Made by a program: the position numbers and the translations under genes. Of a DNA stretch of 64,000 bases, positions 49,593 to 58,444 are shown piece after piece (within the stretch, counting starts at the first letter, position 1; each line of letters starts with the position of its first letter). The DNA is from Bacillota bacterium (GTDB lineage: Bacteria > Bacillota > Desulfotomaculia > Desulfotomaculales > Ammonificaceae), in assembly GCA_040755295.1 (NCBI GenBank), contig JBFMBK010000002.1:186001-250000 (forward strand). Direction: 5' to 3'. The notes beneath the pieces were generated by a model that was given only the letters and a program-made list of their open reading frames with translations, made no database searches and had not been told where the DNA came from.

Positions 49593-51524
49593 TTATCCTA
49601 CTTGATCGTTAAAACAACTTTCATTTGGAAGCCTTATTCCCTGCAATTCAACCTTTCCATTTTGGTCAATGGATATTTTTAGGTCTTTGTATGCGTGTTC
49701 GAATCTTATAAGGTGATTGCCAATATACGCAACAACACTGGGATAGACAAAGTCAATTCTTAGAATTTTACTTGCGGGAATAACGATTCTTGTAAGTTGG
49801 CAAAGCATAGACCCCGCTTCCGAGATGTAAACATTCCCCTGGCTCTCTATAGCACCCCCACGAAAAGTTCCACTTACATCTACGCTTCCGCCGGCGAATA
49901 TAACTGTGTTGTAGCATCCCTGTCCGTATACAAATACATTTCCTGTAGATTCTATTCGAGAATTTAAAGCATAAGGGATAACAACCTTTGAACAATAAGA
50001 AATATTGTTATCTGCACATTCTTGGAGGAAACGGATATCTGAGGCTAAAATCCTCAAAAAGTCTGTGTCCTCAATGTCGGGAGTTAGTACCCCCGGAAGC
50101 AACTTCCTAAGGTGCCCTAGCAGGCCAATGACGCTTTTTGGAAGACTAAATGTGTTATTATTAATAATGCTGTGTAGTTCCGCTGCCATAGTTCTAAACT
50201 TCGGAAACTTAAAATCGATAAGATTCAATAGTGCAAGTCCTAACGGTACCTGCTGTTCCTGGACATCGGGACGGGCCATCACGACATCCGCCAAGTCAGC
50301 CAAAGCTTCCGCCTCCGATGCTATACCGGACAACAATGCTTTTGCATTCCGCGTAAAATGGGAGGCATGACAACCCGCTTGGATGGTTGACGTAAATATG
50401 TTTTCATCTATAGATACATTCCCGCCGCACTTTATAGAAGCAAAGGAAACGAAGCCCTGTATATTTACATTGCCTAAAGCATGCAGTATAGTTCCATCAA
50501 GAACATTTCCGTTAACTTGGACATCTCCTCGAAAACGAATATTCTCTTTTGTGACCGAGACGTCACCGGAATGCACGAAAAGTGGATTCACGCTAAATGT
50601 ATAGGTTGATCCCTGCTTAAGCACACACGGACGACCCGCCGTCTTTGCTACGACGGTTTTACCGTCCTTCGTTATCCCCGTATTCGAGCCAGCCACTAAT
50701 CTAATAGGTTTAGGCGGTATTGGAGCAATGTTCTTACCTGTAACATCCACCCCAGGTCGACCTGTTGCCCCGGGTTTTTTTATCGCCAGGACGGTTTCCG
50801 CTTCTACCGAAAAAACCTTAGCATTAACCTCTTTTTGATCTTCGGGATGATTGCTGTTGTCCTCCGTTAGCGGAAAAAAGAATTCTATCGTTTCATCAAT
50901 AGGTTTTCCCGGAGGGGATCCCGTAGCTATTTTAAAAACGCCTTGAATGGGTTGATTGGTAATCCTCTTAATAAGAGCATAATCAACACCGTAAGATACC
51001 CCTTGTTGCTCCATCAGCGCCATAACGTCGTTGTAATCGGCGGAACAAAAGATATCAGTTTTCTTTAACAACTTAAGGTAGGCCTTTTCTCGCGGCGGCT
51101 GATCGGCAAGTTGATAGCTTGTAACCATGTCAGGAGATATTTCCAGAAATGCTTCTATTCTATCACTACTTATATTTATCTTAATAAATCCATTAGTGAC
51201 CTGCGGTTCAGGGAGCACTACCTGCAAATGATCGTTTTTCTTTACGGTCACCTTCCCAGTATGACGCTCCCCATTAACAAGCAAGACTAATGTGTCAGGA
51301 ACAACGACTTCAGCTGAAGCGTTTTCTGTCTCGCCGCCCACAATAATTACGCCGTTTTTTACCGAAGCAAATCCCATAAGATTATTAGCTGTTTGGCCAT
51401 CCTTTGCCTTAAACTCAGCTATAGGATCCACCGTAAGCGTATCTTTTGGCACCTTTTGGTGCATTTGTTTTTGCTGTGGATCAAAAACTTCCTTGAGAAT
51501 ATTGCGGAAATCCTCGCTAAGCAA
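49593..51524 (-). CDS. FapA/DUF342 polymer-scaffold protein
   Basis: 643 aa. N-terminal half contains a degenerate DUF342 N-terminal region (VKNGVIIVGGETENASAEVVV). DUF342 follows, with YGVDYALIKRITNQPIQGVFKIATGSPPGKPID, LAIKKPGATGRPGVDVTGKNIAPIPPKPI and the right-handed helix-like repeats VHSGDVSVTKENIRFRGDVQVNGNVLDG, ALGNVNIQGFVSFASIKCGGNVSIDENIF, TGNVFVYGQG, GGSVDVSGTFRGGAIESQGNVYIS. FapA-type proteins act in flagellar/polar regulation in some genera, but no flagellar gene is here. Start TTG 51524 has GGGAGGG 6 bases upstream. GC is lower than in its neighbours, possibly acquired. Confidence 0.88.
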   Translation of the reverse strand: MLSEDFRNILKEVFDPQQKQMHQKVPKDTLTVDPIAEFKAKDGQTANNLMGFASVKNGVIIVGGETENASAEVVVPDTLVLLVNGERHTGKVTVKKNDHLQVVLPEPQVTNGFIKINISSDRIEAFLEISPDMVTSYQLADQPPREKAYLKLLKKTDIFCSADYNDVMALMEQQGVSYGVDYALIKRITNQPIQGVFKIATGSPPGKPIDETIEFFFPLTEDNSNHPEDQKEVNAKVFSVEAETVLAIKKPGATGRPGVDVTGKNIAPIPPKPIRLVAGSNTGITKDGKTVVAKTAGRPCVLKQGSTYTFSVNPLFVHSGDVSVTKENIRFRGDVQVNGNVLDGTILHALGNVNIQGFVSFASIKCGGNVSIDENIFTSTIQAGCHASHFTRNAKALLSGIASEAEALADLADVVMARPDVQEQQVPLGLALLNLIDFKFPKFRTMAAELHSIINNNTFSLPKSVIGLLGHLRKLLPGVLTPDIEDTDFLRILASDIRFLQECADNNISYCSKVVIPYALNSRIESTGNVFVYGQGCYNTVIFAGGSVDVSGTFRGGAIESQGNVYISEAGSMLCQLTRIVIPASKILRIDFVYPSVVAYIGNHLIRFEHAYKDLKISIDQNGKVELQGIRLPNESCFNDQVG

Positions 51525-51862
51525 TTTAATCCCTCCCAAGCCACCGGTAAGAAATAAAAAAATTATCTGGTGTAGAGAATTTAATTTTGCATGTTAAGTA
51601 ATGTCTAAATTCGGAAGTTTTGCTGTGTTTATTGCCTTCTTACCAGATAATAGTTTTGTTCAAATAAAATAAAGTTCCTTTATGAACAACATATTAGCTA
51701 ATTATTACATCGGATGATAACCCCTTGACCTTAACCTAAATTAACCATAATATCGATAATACTTAATATTTAATTAAAATAAATTGAATTTACTCCTTAT
51801 AATTATTTATACCACCCAGTAGGCTAGTCCGGCAATTATCCGCATTTTTTATTATGATGCAC
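51525..51862. other. AT-rich gap upstream of the FapA-like gene
   Basis: About 340 AT-rich bases with no ORF. Probably promoter DNA of the FapA-like gene. Nothing else recognised. Confidence 0.5.
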
Positions 51863-52135
51863 CTAATTACAACCCCGGTGTGATCGCTGCGAACACCGCC
51901 TGCCATGCAGTATTGTACATACGCGTTTCGGCCGATGAACAGACCCGAACTGGAGCAATGGGATCAGGTCTAGAAATAGCAGTTTTTTGCTTACTCTTCT
52001 CGAAATCGCTTTGCTTACCGTAGTATAGTGAATTCCCAGATAATCCGCATTCTTTAAGTGTATGCCCCAGATTTGCATTTGGATATTCTCGCACCGGAAA
52101 CAAAAAACCTTTCTTCTTTGGAGAGATTTGAACAT
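51863..52135 (-). pseudogene. fragment of a transposase C-terminal helix-turn-helix
   Basis: YLGIHYTTVSKAISRRVSKK in one frame and SKQKTAISRPDPIAP in the next look like the tail of an IS200/RAYT-type transposase (the 'GIHYTTVSK' helix-turn-helix plus the usual 'RPDP' end), broken by a shift. No N-terminal part remains. Confidence 0.5.
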
Positions 52136-52154
52136 TAATGCCTTCCTTACATTA

Positions 52155-52215
52155 GTTGCCAGTTGGGGGGGTTAGGGGCTAGGGGGTTGAAGGGCGAAGA
52201 TGATTGATTAAGTGT
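52155..52215. repeat. degenerate heptanucleotide repeats (GGGGGTT type)
   Basis: GGGGGTT AGGGGCT AGGGGGT TGAAGGG and following bases keep a rough 7-base step. The remaining bases to 52502 hold no gene. Confidence 0.5.
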
Positions 52216-52502
52216 GGTTTGGGGGTTGGAGTTTGTAGGCGGGGGGTCTGATGCTTTCTGGTTGGGCGATAAACAGCACTATTCCGCATTATCAACTACC
52301 TTCCTTAACTTCGGCACAATACGTACTCCTGTTCTCCAGCACTCAGAAAACAAGATAGCACGAGAGAAACACAAGACTTTTACTTTGTTCTTATCTTAAA
52401 AGGTTGGCTGAGTGCTGGGTTCCTTGCATACAACCGCAGTGGCATGGGAGAATTAATCACTCTAAACATGCCTCAAGCAAATAAGTTAATATGTTTGGTG
52501 CC

Positions 52503-52582
52503 TGGCACCTCCCGCTGCTTCATGGCACCTCCCGCTGCTTCATGGCACCTCCCGCTGCTTCATGGCACCTCCCGCTGCTTCA
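52503..52582. repeat. four exact copies of a 20-base tandem repeat
   Basis: Unit TGGCACCTCCCGCTGCTTCA, four contiguous identical copies, preceded by the palindrome GGTGCCTGGCACC. There is no spacer, so it is not a CRISPR. The GGTGCC/GGCACC arms recall REP-type ends left by IS200-like elements. Confidence 0.9.
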
Positions 52583-52595
52583 ATTACCGCTCCCT

Positions 52596-52847
52596 TCACC
52601 TATAACGCCCTTCCTTAACCAAGTCCGCCGTATTGATTTTCACAGGCCCTAGGCGTGCCCGGCGGGTATCCAATCGCCTGTCCACCGCCCTGGCAGTCAC
52701 CGAAACGGCCGACTCTTCCTGAGCCAGTTTTTCACGAATTGCCTCTTCACAAAAGCTGCTTATAGTCGTATCCCCCCTGGCTGCAGCCAGCTTCAAACGC
52801 CGCCGTAATTCGGGATTGCTGAGATAGATACTCACTTTATAAGTCAT
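52596..52847 (-). CDS. RHH antitoxin-like protein, no toxin partner
   Basis: 83 aa. Ribbon-helix-helix N-terminus (TYKVSIYLSNPELRRRLKLAAARGDTTISSFCEEAIREKL) and a toxin-binding-type tail ending LGPVKINTADLVKEGRYR, as in VapB-type antitoxins. A PIN-domain toxin gene would be expected downstream, but the next 450 bases hold only repeats and a transposase fragment. It may be an orphan or a solitary transcription factor. Confidence 0.75.
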   Translation of the reverse strand: MTYKVSIYLSNPELRRRLKLAAARGDTTISSFCEEAIREKLAQEESAVSVTARAVDRRLDTRRARLGPVKINTADLVKEGRYR

Positions 52848-53282
52848 TGCAACTACCTCAAGGATATTTTAACCTTTTTTGCTCCTTAGCGTTAAGTCGC
52901 TAAAAAGCTACTGTTCAATTTGAGTACTAAGCCAAAAAACCTTTGTTTGTAACATATATTCCCGGTTAGGGAGAGACTGAGGGGTTAGAGGGCGGAGATA
53001 AATAGGCTTCCCTACCGGTGTATGCCGGAGGTTGGGAAATGAGAAGTGCGAGGTTGGAGGTGAGAAGAATCAAGGAATTCGAGCGAGCTTCTCCGTGTCA
53101 GCGTGGACATCCCTCCCGCAAAGCGTTCCTTGCATACAACAGCAGCGGCACAGTGGATTTCGTTTACATGACATTTTTAATTTGTCTAGATTGTCTTCGC
53201 AATCATCTTCAAGAATCCCGCAGTCAGGAAGGTGGGGGCAGGTCTTGAAAACAGCGGCAATGGTTTTCCCTCTCAAATAGCA
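52848..53282. other. gap with heptamer-like runs and a duplicated 30-base segment
   Basis: Near 52965-53075 there are degenerate heptamers (GGTTAGG, TGAGGGG, TTAGAGG, GCGAGGT TGGAGGT). TTCCTTGCATACAACAGCAG at 53126-53155 repeats the segment at 52420-52447. A 68-codon cysteine-rich frame at 53070-53276 (minus) has no ribosome site and is not accepted. A partner gene for the antitoxin is not here. Confidence 0.5.
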
Positions 53283-53310
53283 GGAGCACCTTTCCCTTAA
53301 AAGGTGCTCC
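53283..53310 (-). terminator. hairpin downstream of the LysM gene
   Basis: Perfect 11-bp stem GGAGCACCTTT/AAAGGTGCTCC, loop CCCTTA. There is no clear T-tract, but position beyond the LysM stop makes a terminator or processing stem likely. Confidence 0.6.
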
Positions 53311-53363
53311 CTTCCGTTTTAGTCGTCCCCCGCAAAGAATGGGTGGTGGTTCGGTCCGATGCG

Positions 53364-53915
53364 CTATAACGGTACGCAGATGGGCTGGCCGATTTGCAGG
53401 TTGTTGGGGTCGATGCCGGGGTTGGCGGCGATGATTGCCTGAACCGACGTGCCGTACCGCTGCGCAATCGAGTATAGCGTGTCACCAGGACTGATTTGGT
53501 AAATCAGTCCGCCGGTACACGGTATTCCCGGACCGCCGCCGGGTGCGGGAGGCAGGCAGATTTGCTGGCCGATCTGAAGATTGTTGGGATTAATGCCCGG
53601 ATTGGCGCCCAATAGCGCTCCTACCGTATAGCCAAAACGTCCGGCGATCGAGTATAACGTGTCTCCGGGCTGGATGGTGTACAAACGGCCGCCGCAAGGG
53701 CCGCCCGGGGGAGCGGGTACGGGGCCGGGCGCTATCGTGGGAATACAGATGCTTTGTCCGATTTGCAGGTTGTTCGGGTTCACTCCCGGATTGGCCGCGA
53801 TCAGCGCATCCACGGAAACGCCGTACCGGAGAGCGATGTTATAAAACGTGTCGCCTGCGCGGATTACATACAAAGTCCCGCCCGGGCAAGCCTGCCGGTA
53901 AAACTGGCTTTCCAA
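53364..53915 (-). CDS. triple LysM peptidoglycan-binding protein
   Basis: 183 aa. Three LysM domains (each YxIxxGDTxYxIAxRYG-x-NPGINPNNLQIGQ-ICxP): YVIRAGDTFYNIALRYG, YTIQPGDTLYSIAGRFG, YQISPGDTLYSIAQRYG. They are separated by Pro/Gly-rich linkers and there is no catalytic domain or obvious signal peptide. Resembles spore-cortex/coat LysM proteins of the SafA type. The start is TTG 53915 with AGGAGGTG 9 bases upstream; the GTG four codons earlier abuts the SD. Confidence 0.92.
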   Translation of the reverse strand: MESQFYRQACPGGTLYVIRAGDTFYNIALRYGVSVDALIAANPGVNPNNLQIGQSICIPTIAPGPVPAPPGGPCGGRLYTIQPGDTLYSIAGRFGYTVGALLGANPGINPNNLQIGQQICLPPAPGGGPGIPCTGGLIYQISPGDTLYSIAQRYGTSVQAIIAANPGIDPNNLQIGQPICVPL

Positions 53916-54057
53916 TGAAATATTCACCTCCTGTTATAATTTGTTACAAGCGTTTATACATCCTATGCCATGCGTTTTTCTATGTGCTATCGGGTATTTA
54001 ACCTTTATGAGAGTTGATGCCGGTGGGAAGTCCGGAATGGGTGTGAGGTAACAGGGG

Positions 54058-54333
54058 TTATTCGGTAATCACGCCTAAGATCAGCGATTTATTGAAAGAA
54101 CCGCTGCGCGGCACGTGCAGGATGGGTTTATTCTGATTCCTTGCGTTTTCCAACAAAGGATGGTTTTTTAAATCGTCGCATTCTCCTTCAATCACCACGA
54201 GCAATTCCGCAGCGCTTATATCCTCCTCAAGCGGCAGCATCCTGCCGTTCAGGGAGGCGACTGTTTCGGCGTACTCCCGTTCTTTTTCCGGCGACCCAAG
54301 GACCATAATCCTTTTACCGATAATCCTGTTCAA
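54058..54333 (-). CDS. hypothetical small protein
   Basis: 91 aa from TTG 54333, GGAGG 9 bases upstream. The pattern RIIGKRIMVLGSPEKEREYAE, ELLVVIEGECDDLKNHPLLENARNQNKPILHVPRS is an alpha/beta sketch like a small Rossmann or PLP-less nucleotide-binding fold; no family recognised. The last residues are NKSLILGVITE. Confidence 0.55.
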   Translation of the reverse strand: MNRIIGKRIMVLGSPEKEREYAETVASLNGRMLPLEEDISAAELLVVIEGECDDLKNHPLLENARNQNKPILHVPRSGSFNKSLILGVITE

Positions 54334-54411
54334 GCCGCATAACCTCCGCATAATAATACAAGATGCGACATATTTTTACGGCCACTTCCCTATTTTTCAA
54401 GCCACGCCTTA

Positions 54412-54439
54412 AATAAATAAACCACCCGGTTCGGGTGGT
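54412..54439 (-). terminator. terminator, ACCACCCG stem
   Basis: ACCACCCG/CGGGTGGT stem with a 3-base loop, followed on the minus strand by TTTATTTATTT. It is a second hairpin after the hydrogenase-operon end. Confidence 0.7.
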
Positions 54440-54460
54440 ATAGGGAAAACGGTGCAACGT

Positions 54461-54498
54461 AAAAAGCCCGGACCGGCTTTTTTCGCCATCCCGGGCTT
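54461..54498 (-). terminator. terminator of the hydrogenase operon
   Basis: AAGCCCGG/CCGGGCTT stem with an inner AAAGCC/GGCTTTTTT arm and a TTTTTA tail on the minus strand, 28 bases past the cytochrome gene's stop. Confidence 0.75.
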
Positions 54499-54525
54499 TG
54501 GGAACCTTAATGCGGCTTAATGGTC

Positions 54526-55236
54526 TTAGTCTTCGGGTTTTTCGCCGACGGCGGCGGCTTCCCTGTAGGCAAGGTCCCGGTACGCATCCGGCTGTTCTTC
54601 GGTCTTGTAACCGCCGAACATGCTTGTCAGCGTGCCGTTGCGCTCCTCGATCTCCGCCAGGACGCTCATATACAGATGGACAATCAAGAAAGCGGCGAAG
54701 ACCCACATCAGGAGGTGGTGCGTCAGACGCAGGTTCTGGTTGCCGAACAGGGGCAGCAGCCAGCCGAACGCGCTCCGCCAGAACCCGTCCTGGTACGCTT
54801 CCGCATAGAGGGCGAAGCCGATCAGGCCCTGACCCAGGATCAGCAGCAATACGATAAGGTAACTGAGTCCCGCCACCGGGTTGTGTCCCAGAACCTCGGG
54901 GCGCTTTCGCGTGAGGAAGAGGTAGTACTTGACCTGCCTCCAAAATAAGCTCCGGCGCACACCGCCGACAGGGATCCAATCCCGGAACCGGGCGTATTCG
55001 TTGCCGGTAAAAAACCAGTAGAGCCTTATCAAGCAGGCTATACCGAGGACGAACGCCGCCACAAAATGAACGGCGCGCATCCAGCCCATCAGGTAGGAAG
55101 AAGAGGCTTCACCGGACGCTGTGAGGAACGGGAAGCCTATATAGTAGCCGGTAACCGCCAACGAAAACATACTGATCACCGCAACCCAGTGAAAGAGCCG
55201 TACCGGGGCCTCCCATACAAGAACTCGCTTCTGCAT
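54526..55236 (-). CDS. hyaC: NiFe-hydrogenase b-type cytochrome subunit
   Basis: 236 aa, four or five membrane helices. It binds two b hemes through conserved histidines (LFHWVAVISMFSLAVTGYYIGFP, RAVHFVAAFVLGIACLIRLYWFF, HNPVAGLSYLIVLLLILGQGL, LRLTHHLLMWVFAAFLIVHLYMSVLAEI) and passes electrons from the hydrogenase to the quinone pool. Last gene of the operon small-large-cytochrome, 26 bases after the large-subunit stop. The stem at 54461 ends the operon. Confidence 0.95.
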   Translation of the reverse strand: MQKRVLVWEAPVRLFHWVAVISMFSLAVTGYYIGFPFLTASGEASSSYLMGWMRAVHFVAAFVLGIACLIRLYWFFTGNEYARFRDWIPVGGVRRSLFWRQVKYYLFLTRKRPEVLGHNPVAGLSYLIVLLLILGQGLIGFALYAEAYQDGFWRSAFGWLLPLFGNQNLRLTHHLLMWVFAAFLIVHLYMSVLAEIEERNGTLTSMFGGYKTEEQPDAYRDLAYREAAAVGEKPED

Positions 55237-55262
55237 TTATTCTCCCCCCTTAACGTACACGC

Positions 55263-56960
55263 TTACTGTTTCCGGCGGCCGGGTTCCAGAAGGTGAACCG
55301 CGCAGGCTATGCACGGGTCGAAGGAATGTATCGTGCGCAAAATTTCCAACGGTTTATCGGGATCCGCAACCTCGGTGCCCTTGAGGGCCGCTTCGTACGC
55401 GCCGGGTTGACCGCCGGCGTCCCGCGGGGAAGCGTTCCAGGTGGTGGGCACGATGCACTGGTAGTTTTCGATCTGGCCGTTTTTAATCCTTATCCAGTGG
55501 CCCAGCGCGCCTCGGGGCGCTTCCGTCCAGCCCCAGCCTTCCGCTTCGGCGGGCCAGGTGGACGGTTCCCAGTGCTTTTGCTCGTGGATGCGCAGGTCTC
55601 CCTTGCCGAGGTTGACCGCCAGTTCGTCGGTCCACGGTATCAGTTGCTCGGCCATCACCACCGTTTCGATGCAGCGGGCCGCTGTCCGGCCCAGCGTGGA
55701 AAAGAGCGCCGCCGGCCCGACGCCTAACTTCGACAGCGCGGCGTCCACCCAGTACTTCACCCTTTCATGTCCCGAGGCGTAAGCGACCAGCATCCGCGCG
55801 AGCGGCCCCACTTCCACGGCTTTGTCGTCATAACGCGGGGCTTTAAGCCACGAGTACTTCCCCTTTGTGTCCAGGGATTCATAAGGCGGGTTGGGACCCG
55901 TATATTTGGGTTTGGTCTCCCCCTGCCACGGGTGCATGGGTTTGCCGTCATCCTGGTAAGAGTACCACGAGTGCGTTACGTACTCGTTTATCTTCTCCTG
56001 ATCAACCGGATGAACCTTACCGAGGTCCCGGTTCAGGATAACCCCGCGGGGCAGGAAGAGGTTGCCGGGATTGTCGTTGTCCCGCGTATCGGTAAGCGGA
56101 AAGTCGCCGTAGGAGAGGAAGTTGCCCAACCCCTCGCCGATGCCCGCCCATTCCAGGTAGAACGGCGCCACCGCCAGCACGTCCGGCAGGTATACCTTGT
56201 CGACGAATTCCTTTGCTTTGGCGAAAAGCCCTTTTAGATTGGCGATGCTGTCGGCGTTAAGCGCCGCCTGGCTGTTCGGGTCCGCCGCGCCGGCCATCCC
56301 GCCTACCAGGTACGTCTGTAGGTGCGGGTTCTTGCCGCCGAGGATCGCGTGGGCCTTAATGACCTCCCGCTGCCACTCCAGCGCCTCCAGATAGTGGGCC
56401 ACGGCCATGAGATCGGCTTCCGGCGGCAGCTTGTACGCCGGGTGCCCCCAGTAAGCGTTCGCGAAGGGACCCAGCTGCCCGCTTTTTACGAAGGCCGCGA
56501 CGCGTTCTTTGATTCCTTTGAAGTAGGTCGCGCTGGACTTGGGCCAGTCGGAGACGGACTGCGCCAGCCGGGACGTTTTATCCGGGTCCGCGTCCAACGC
56601 GCTGACGATATCGACCCAGTCCAGGGCATGCAGGTGATAGAAGTGGATGACGTGGTCCTGAACGTACTGAATCGCTTCGATGATGTTGCGTATCATCCGT
56701 GCGTTCGGCGGGATCTGGACGCCGAGGGCGTCTTCCACCGCGCGCACGGAGGTGATGGCGTGAACCGTCGTGCACACGCCGCATATCCGCTGGGTAAAAA
56801 CCCAAGCATCCCTCGGGTCGCGTCCCTTCAGGATGGTTTCGATCCCGCGGAACATGGTGCCGCTGCTCCACGCCTCGCCGATTTTTCCACCCGAAACCTC
56901 CGCTTCGACCCGCAGGTGTCCTTCGATACGGGTTACGGGGTCAATTACAATCTTGGGCAC
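55263..56960 (-). CDS. hyaB: NiFe-hydrogenase large subunit
   Basis: 565 aa. Nickel ligands: RICGVC near the N-terminus (EGHLRVEAEVSGGKIGEAWSSGTMFRGIE... precedes it) and DPCIACAVH at the C-terminus, cut by a maturation protease after the His, leaving a short LLEPGRRKQ tail. Other marks are AWVFTQRICGVCTTVHA, GHWIRIKNGQIENYQCIVPTTWNASPRD and SFDPC. This is a group 1 membrane-bound uptake type. 14 bases after the small-subunit stop. No maturation genes (hyp, protease) are in the window. Confidence 0.97.
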   Translation of the reverse strand: MPKIVIDPVTRIEGHLRVEAEVSGGKIGEAWSSGTMFRGIETILKGRDPRDAWVFTQRICGVCTTVHAITSVRAVEDALGVQIPPNARMIRNIIEAIQYVQDHVIHFYHLHALDWVDIVSALDADPDKTSRLAQSVSDWPKSSATYFKGIKERVAAFVKSGQLGPFANAYWGHPAYKLPPEADLMAVAHYLEALEWQREVIKAHAILGGKNPHLQTYLVGGMAGAADPNSQAALNADSIANLKGLFAKAKEFVDKVYLPDVLAVAPFYLEWAGIGEGLGNFLSYGDFPLTDTRDNDNPGNLFLPRGVILNRDLGKVHPVDQEKINEYVTHSWYSYQDDGKPMHPWQGETKPKYTGPNPPYESLDTKGKYSWLKAPRYDDKAVEVGPLARMLVAYASGHERVKYWVDAALSKLGVGPAALFSTLGRTAARCIETVVMAEQLIPWTDELAVNLGKGDLRIHEQKHWEPSTWPAEAEGWGWTEAPRGALGHWIRIKNGQIENYQCIVPTTWNASPRDAGGQPGAYEAALKGTEVADPDKPLEILRTIHSFDPCIACAVHLLEPGRRKQ

Positions 56961-56974
56961 ATTTTACCCCTCCC

Positions 56975-58096
56975 TTAACTATTATCTTTGTTCTCTTCGG
57001 CTTTTGCTTTGTTCCGCCGCACCGCGGTCCCTACCACATGTGTAACGACCCCCGCGGCGGCGGCAGCGGCAAGACCGATCCCGATCTTATCCGCGCCGGA
57101 CTCCACCGAGAAACCCGGTACATTCGGCAGCCGCCGGTAGAAGGGCGTCATCGCGTCCCAGAAACCCGGCTGAGTGCAGCCGATGCAGCCGTGGCCGGCG
57201 CCTACCGGCCAGTTGGTTCCCTCGTTCCACCTGACGGTGGGACAGTTGCTGTAGCATTCGGGGCCCTTGCAGCCCATTTTGTACAGGCACCAGCCCTTCC
57301 GGTGCCCCTCGTCCCCCCAGGCCTCGACGAACTGACCGGCGTCAAAGTGAGCGCGGCGTTCACAGTTGTCGTGGACCCGTTTGCCGTATGCGAACAAAGG
57401 TCTGCCGTATTCATCCAGTTTGGGTAATGATGCGTAGGTGAGATAATGAACCACCGTTGCCGTTATGTTCACCGCGTTTACGGGGCACCCGGGAAGGTTT
57501 ATCACCGGTACGCCCTTGACCAGGTCCCGCACGCCCACGGCGCCGGTGGGATCTGGTTTTGCGGCGGCCAGCCCGCCGAAAGAGGCGCAACTGCCCACAG
57601 CGATGATTGCGGCGGCGCCCTTGGCTGCCTCGGACAGCAGTTCCATCGCGGTCCGTCCGCCTACGCAGCAGTAAAGACCGTTTTCCTTGGTGGGGATAGA
57701 GCCCTCCACGATAACGAGGTGCCCGCCGGTCTTGATCGCTGCTTCCTTAGCTTCTTCCGCCTGCCGTCCCGCCGCCGCCATGATCGTTTCGTGGTAGTCC
57801 ACCGACAGCACGTCCAACACGATCTCAGCGGCAGTCGGGCGGGAAGCGCGCAGGAACGATTCGCTGCACCCGGCACAATCCTGGAATTCCAGCCATACTA
57901 CCGAAGGCCGGCGGACTGATGCCAGCGCCTCGGCGATCCTGCCGATCCCTTCTGCCGGAACAGCCAGCACAGCGCCGATAACGCCGCAAAACTTCAGAAA
58001 ATCCCGGCGGGAAATCCCTTTGCGCTCCAGGGCGGCAAGCATTCCTTCTTCCCCGACAACCTTATTGTCTGTAGCGTTCTTCCGCCACTCCGCCAT
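56975..58096 (-). CDS. hyaA: NiFe-hydrogenase small subunit with Tat signal
   Basis: 373 aa. Twin-arginine signal SRRDFLKFCGVIGAVLAVPAEG. Iron-sulfur cluster cysteines occur in the family pattern (WLEFQDCAGCSESFL, GSCASFGGLAAAKP, NLPGCPVNAVNI, CERRAHFDAGQFV, CLYKMGCKGPECYSNCP, GHGCIGCTQPGFWD). A C-terminal helix (IGIGLAAAAAAGVVTHVVGTA) anchors it. Folded and exported with the large subunit, it binds the cytochrome. ATG with GGAGGATT upstream. It carries electrons from the NiFe site to the cytochrome. Confidence 0.97.
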   Translation of the reverse strand: MAEWRKNATDNKVVGEEGMLAALERKGISRRDFLKFCGVIGAVLAVPAEGIGRIAEALASVRRPSVVWLEFQDCAGCSESFLRASRPTAAEIVLDVLSVDYHETIMAAAGRQAEEAKEAAIKTGGHLVIVEGSIPTKENGLYCCVGGRTAMELLSEAAKGAAAIIAVGSCASFGGLAAAKPDPTGAVGVRDLVKGVPVINLPGCPVNAVNITATVVHYLTYASLPKLDEYGRPLFAYGKRVHDNCERRAHFDAGQFVEAWGDEGHRKGWCLYKMGCKGPECYSNCPTVRWNEGTNWPVGAGHGCIGCTQPGFWDAMTPFYRRLPNVPGFSVESGADKIGIGLAAAAAAGVVTHVVGTAVRRNKAKAEENKDNS

Positions 58097-58444
58097 TTAG
58101 TAATCCTCCCTCCATAGTCAGGTGATTAACGATATAAACAAGAGGTGTAATAGTGTCTCTTCTTGGCGCCTGCACCCCCTCGTTCTCCTGAATGAACCAC
58201 TTTCGTCCTTTCTAATGGCTCACATTCCATTTACTTATGACCAAGCGAGCAAATAGTTACTTTTATTTCCATACATTTTTATTATACCAACAAATATCGT
58301 CATATTCCAGCATATTTCTTAATTATACAGGAAGTATTTATTCTCATGAGTGGTTATAAATAGTCGATATGTGTCGTTATTGTACACTGACTTTTTTTTG
58401 AACATATCAATTATGGGGTTTGACGTCAGAGTGGTATTACACGT
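58097..58444. promoter_or_regulatory. upstream region of the hydrogenase operon
   Basis: 348 bases, AT-rich. On the minus strand TATAAT-like boxes occur at 58281-58286 (GGTATAATA) and 58322-58327 (TGTATAATT, extended -10). No SD-anchored ORF or recognised riboswitch. Confidence 0.4.

Noticed and set aside
52503-52582. CRISPR array
   Set aside because: Four contiguous 20-base copies with no spacers and no cas genes.
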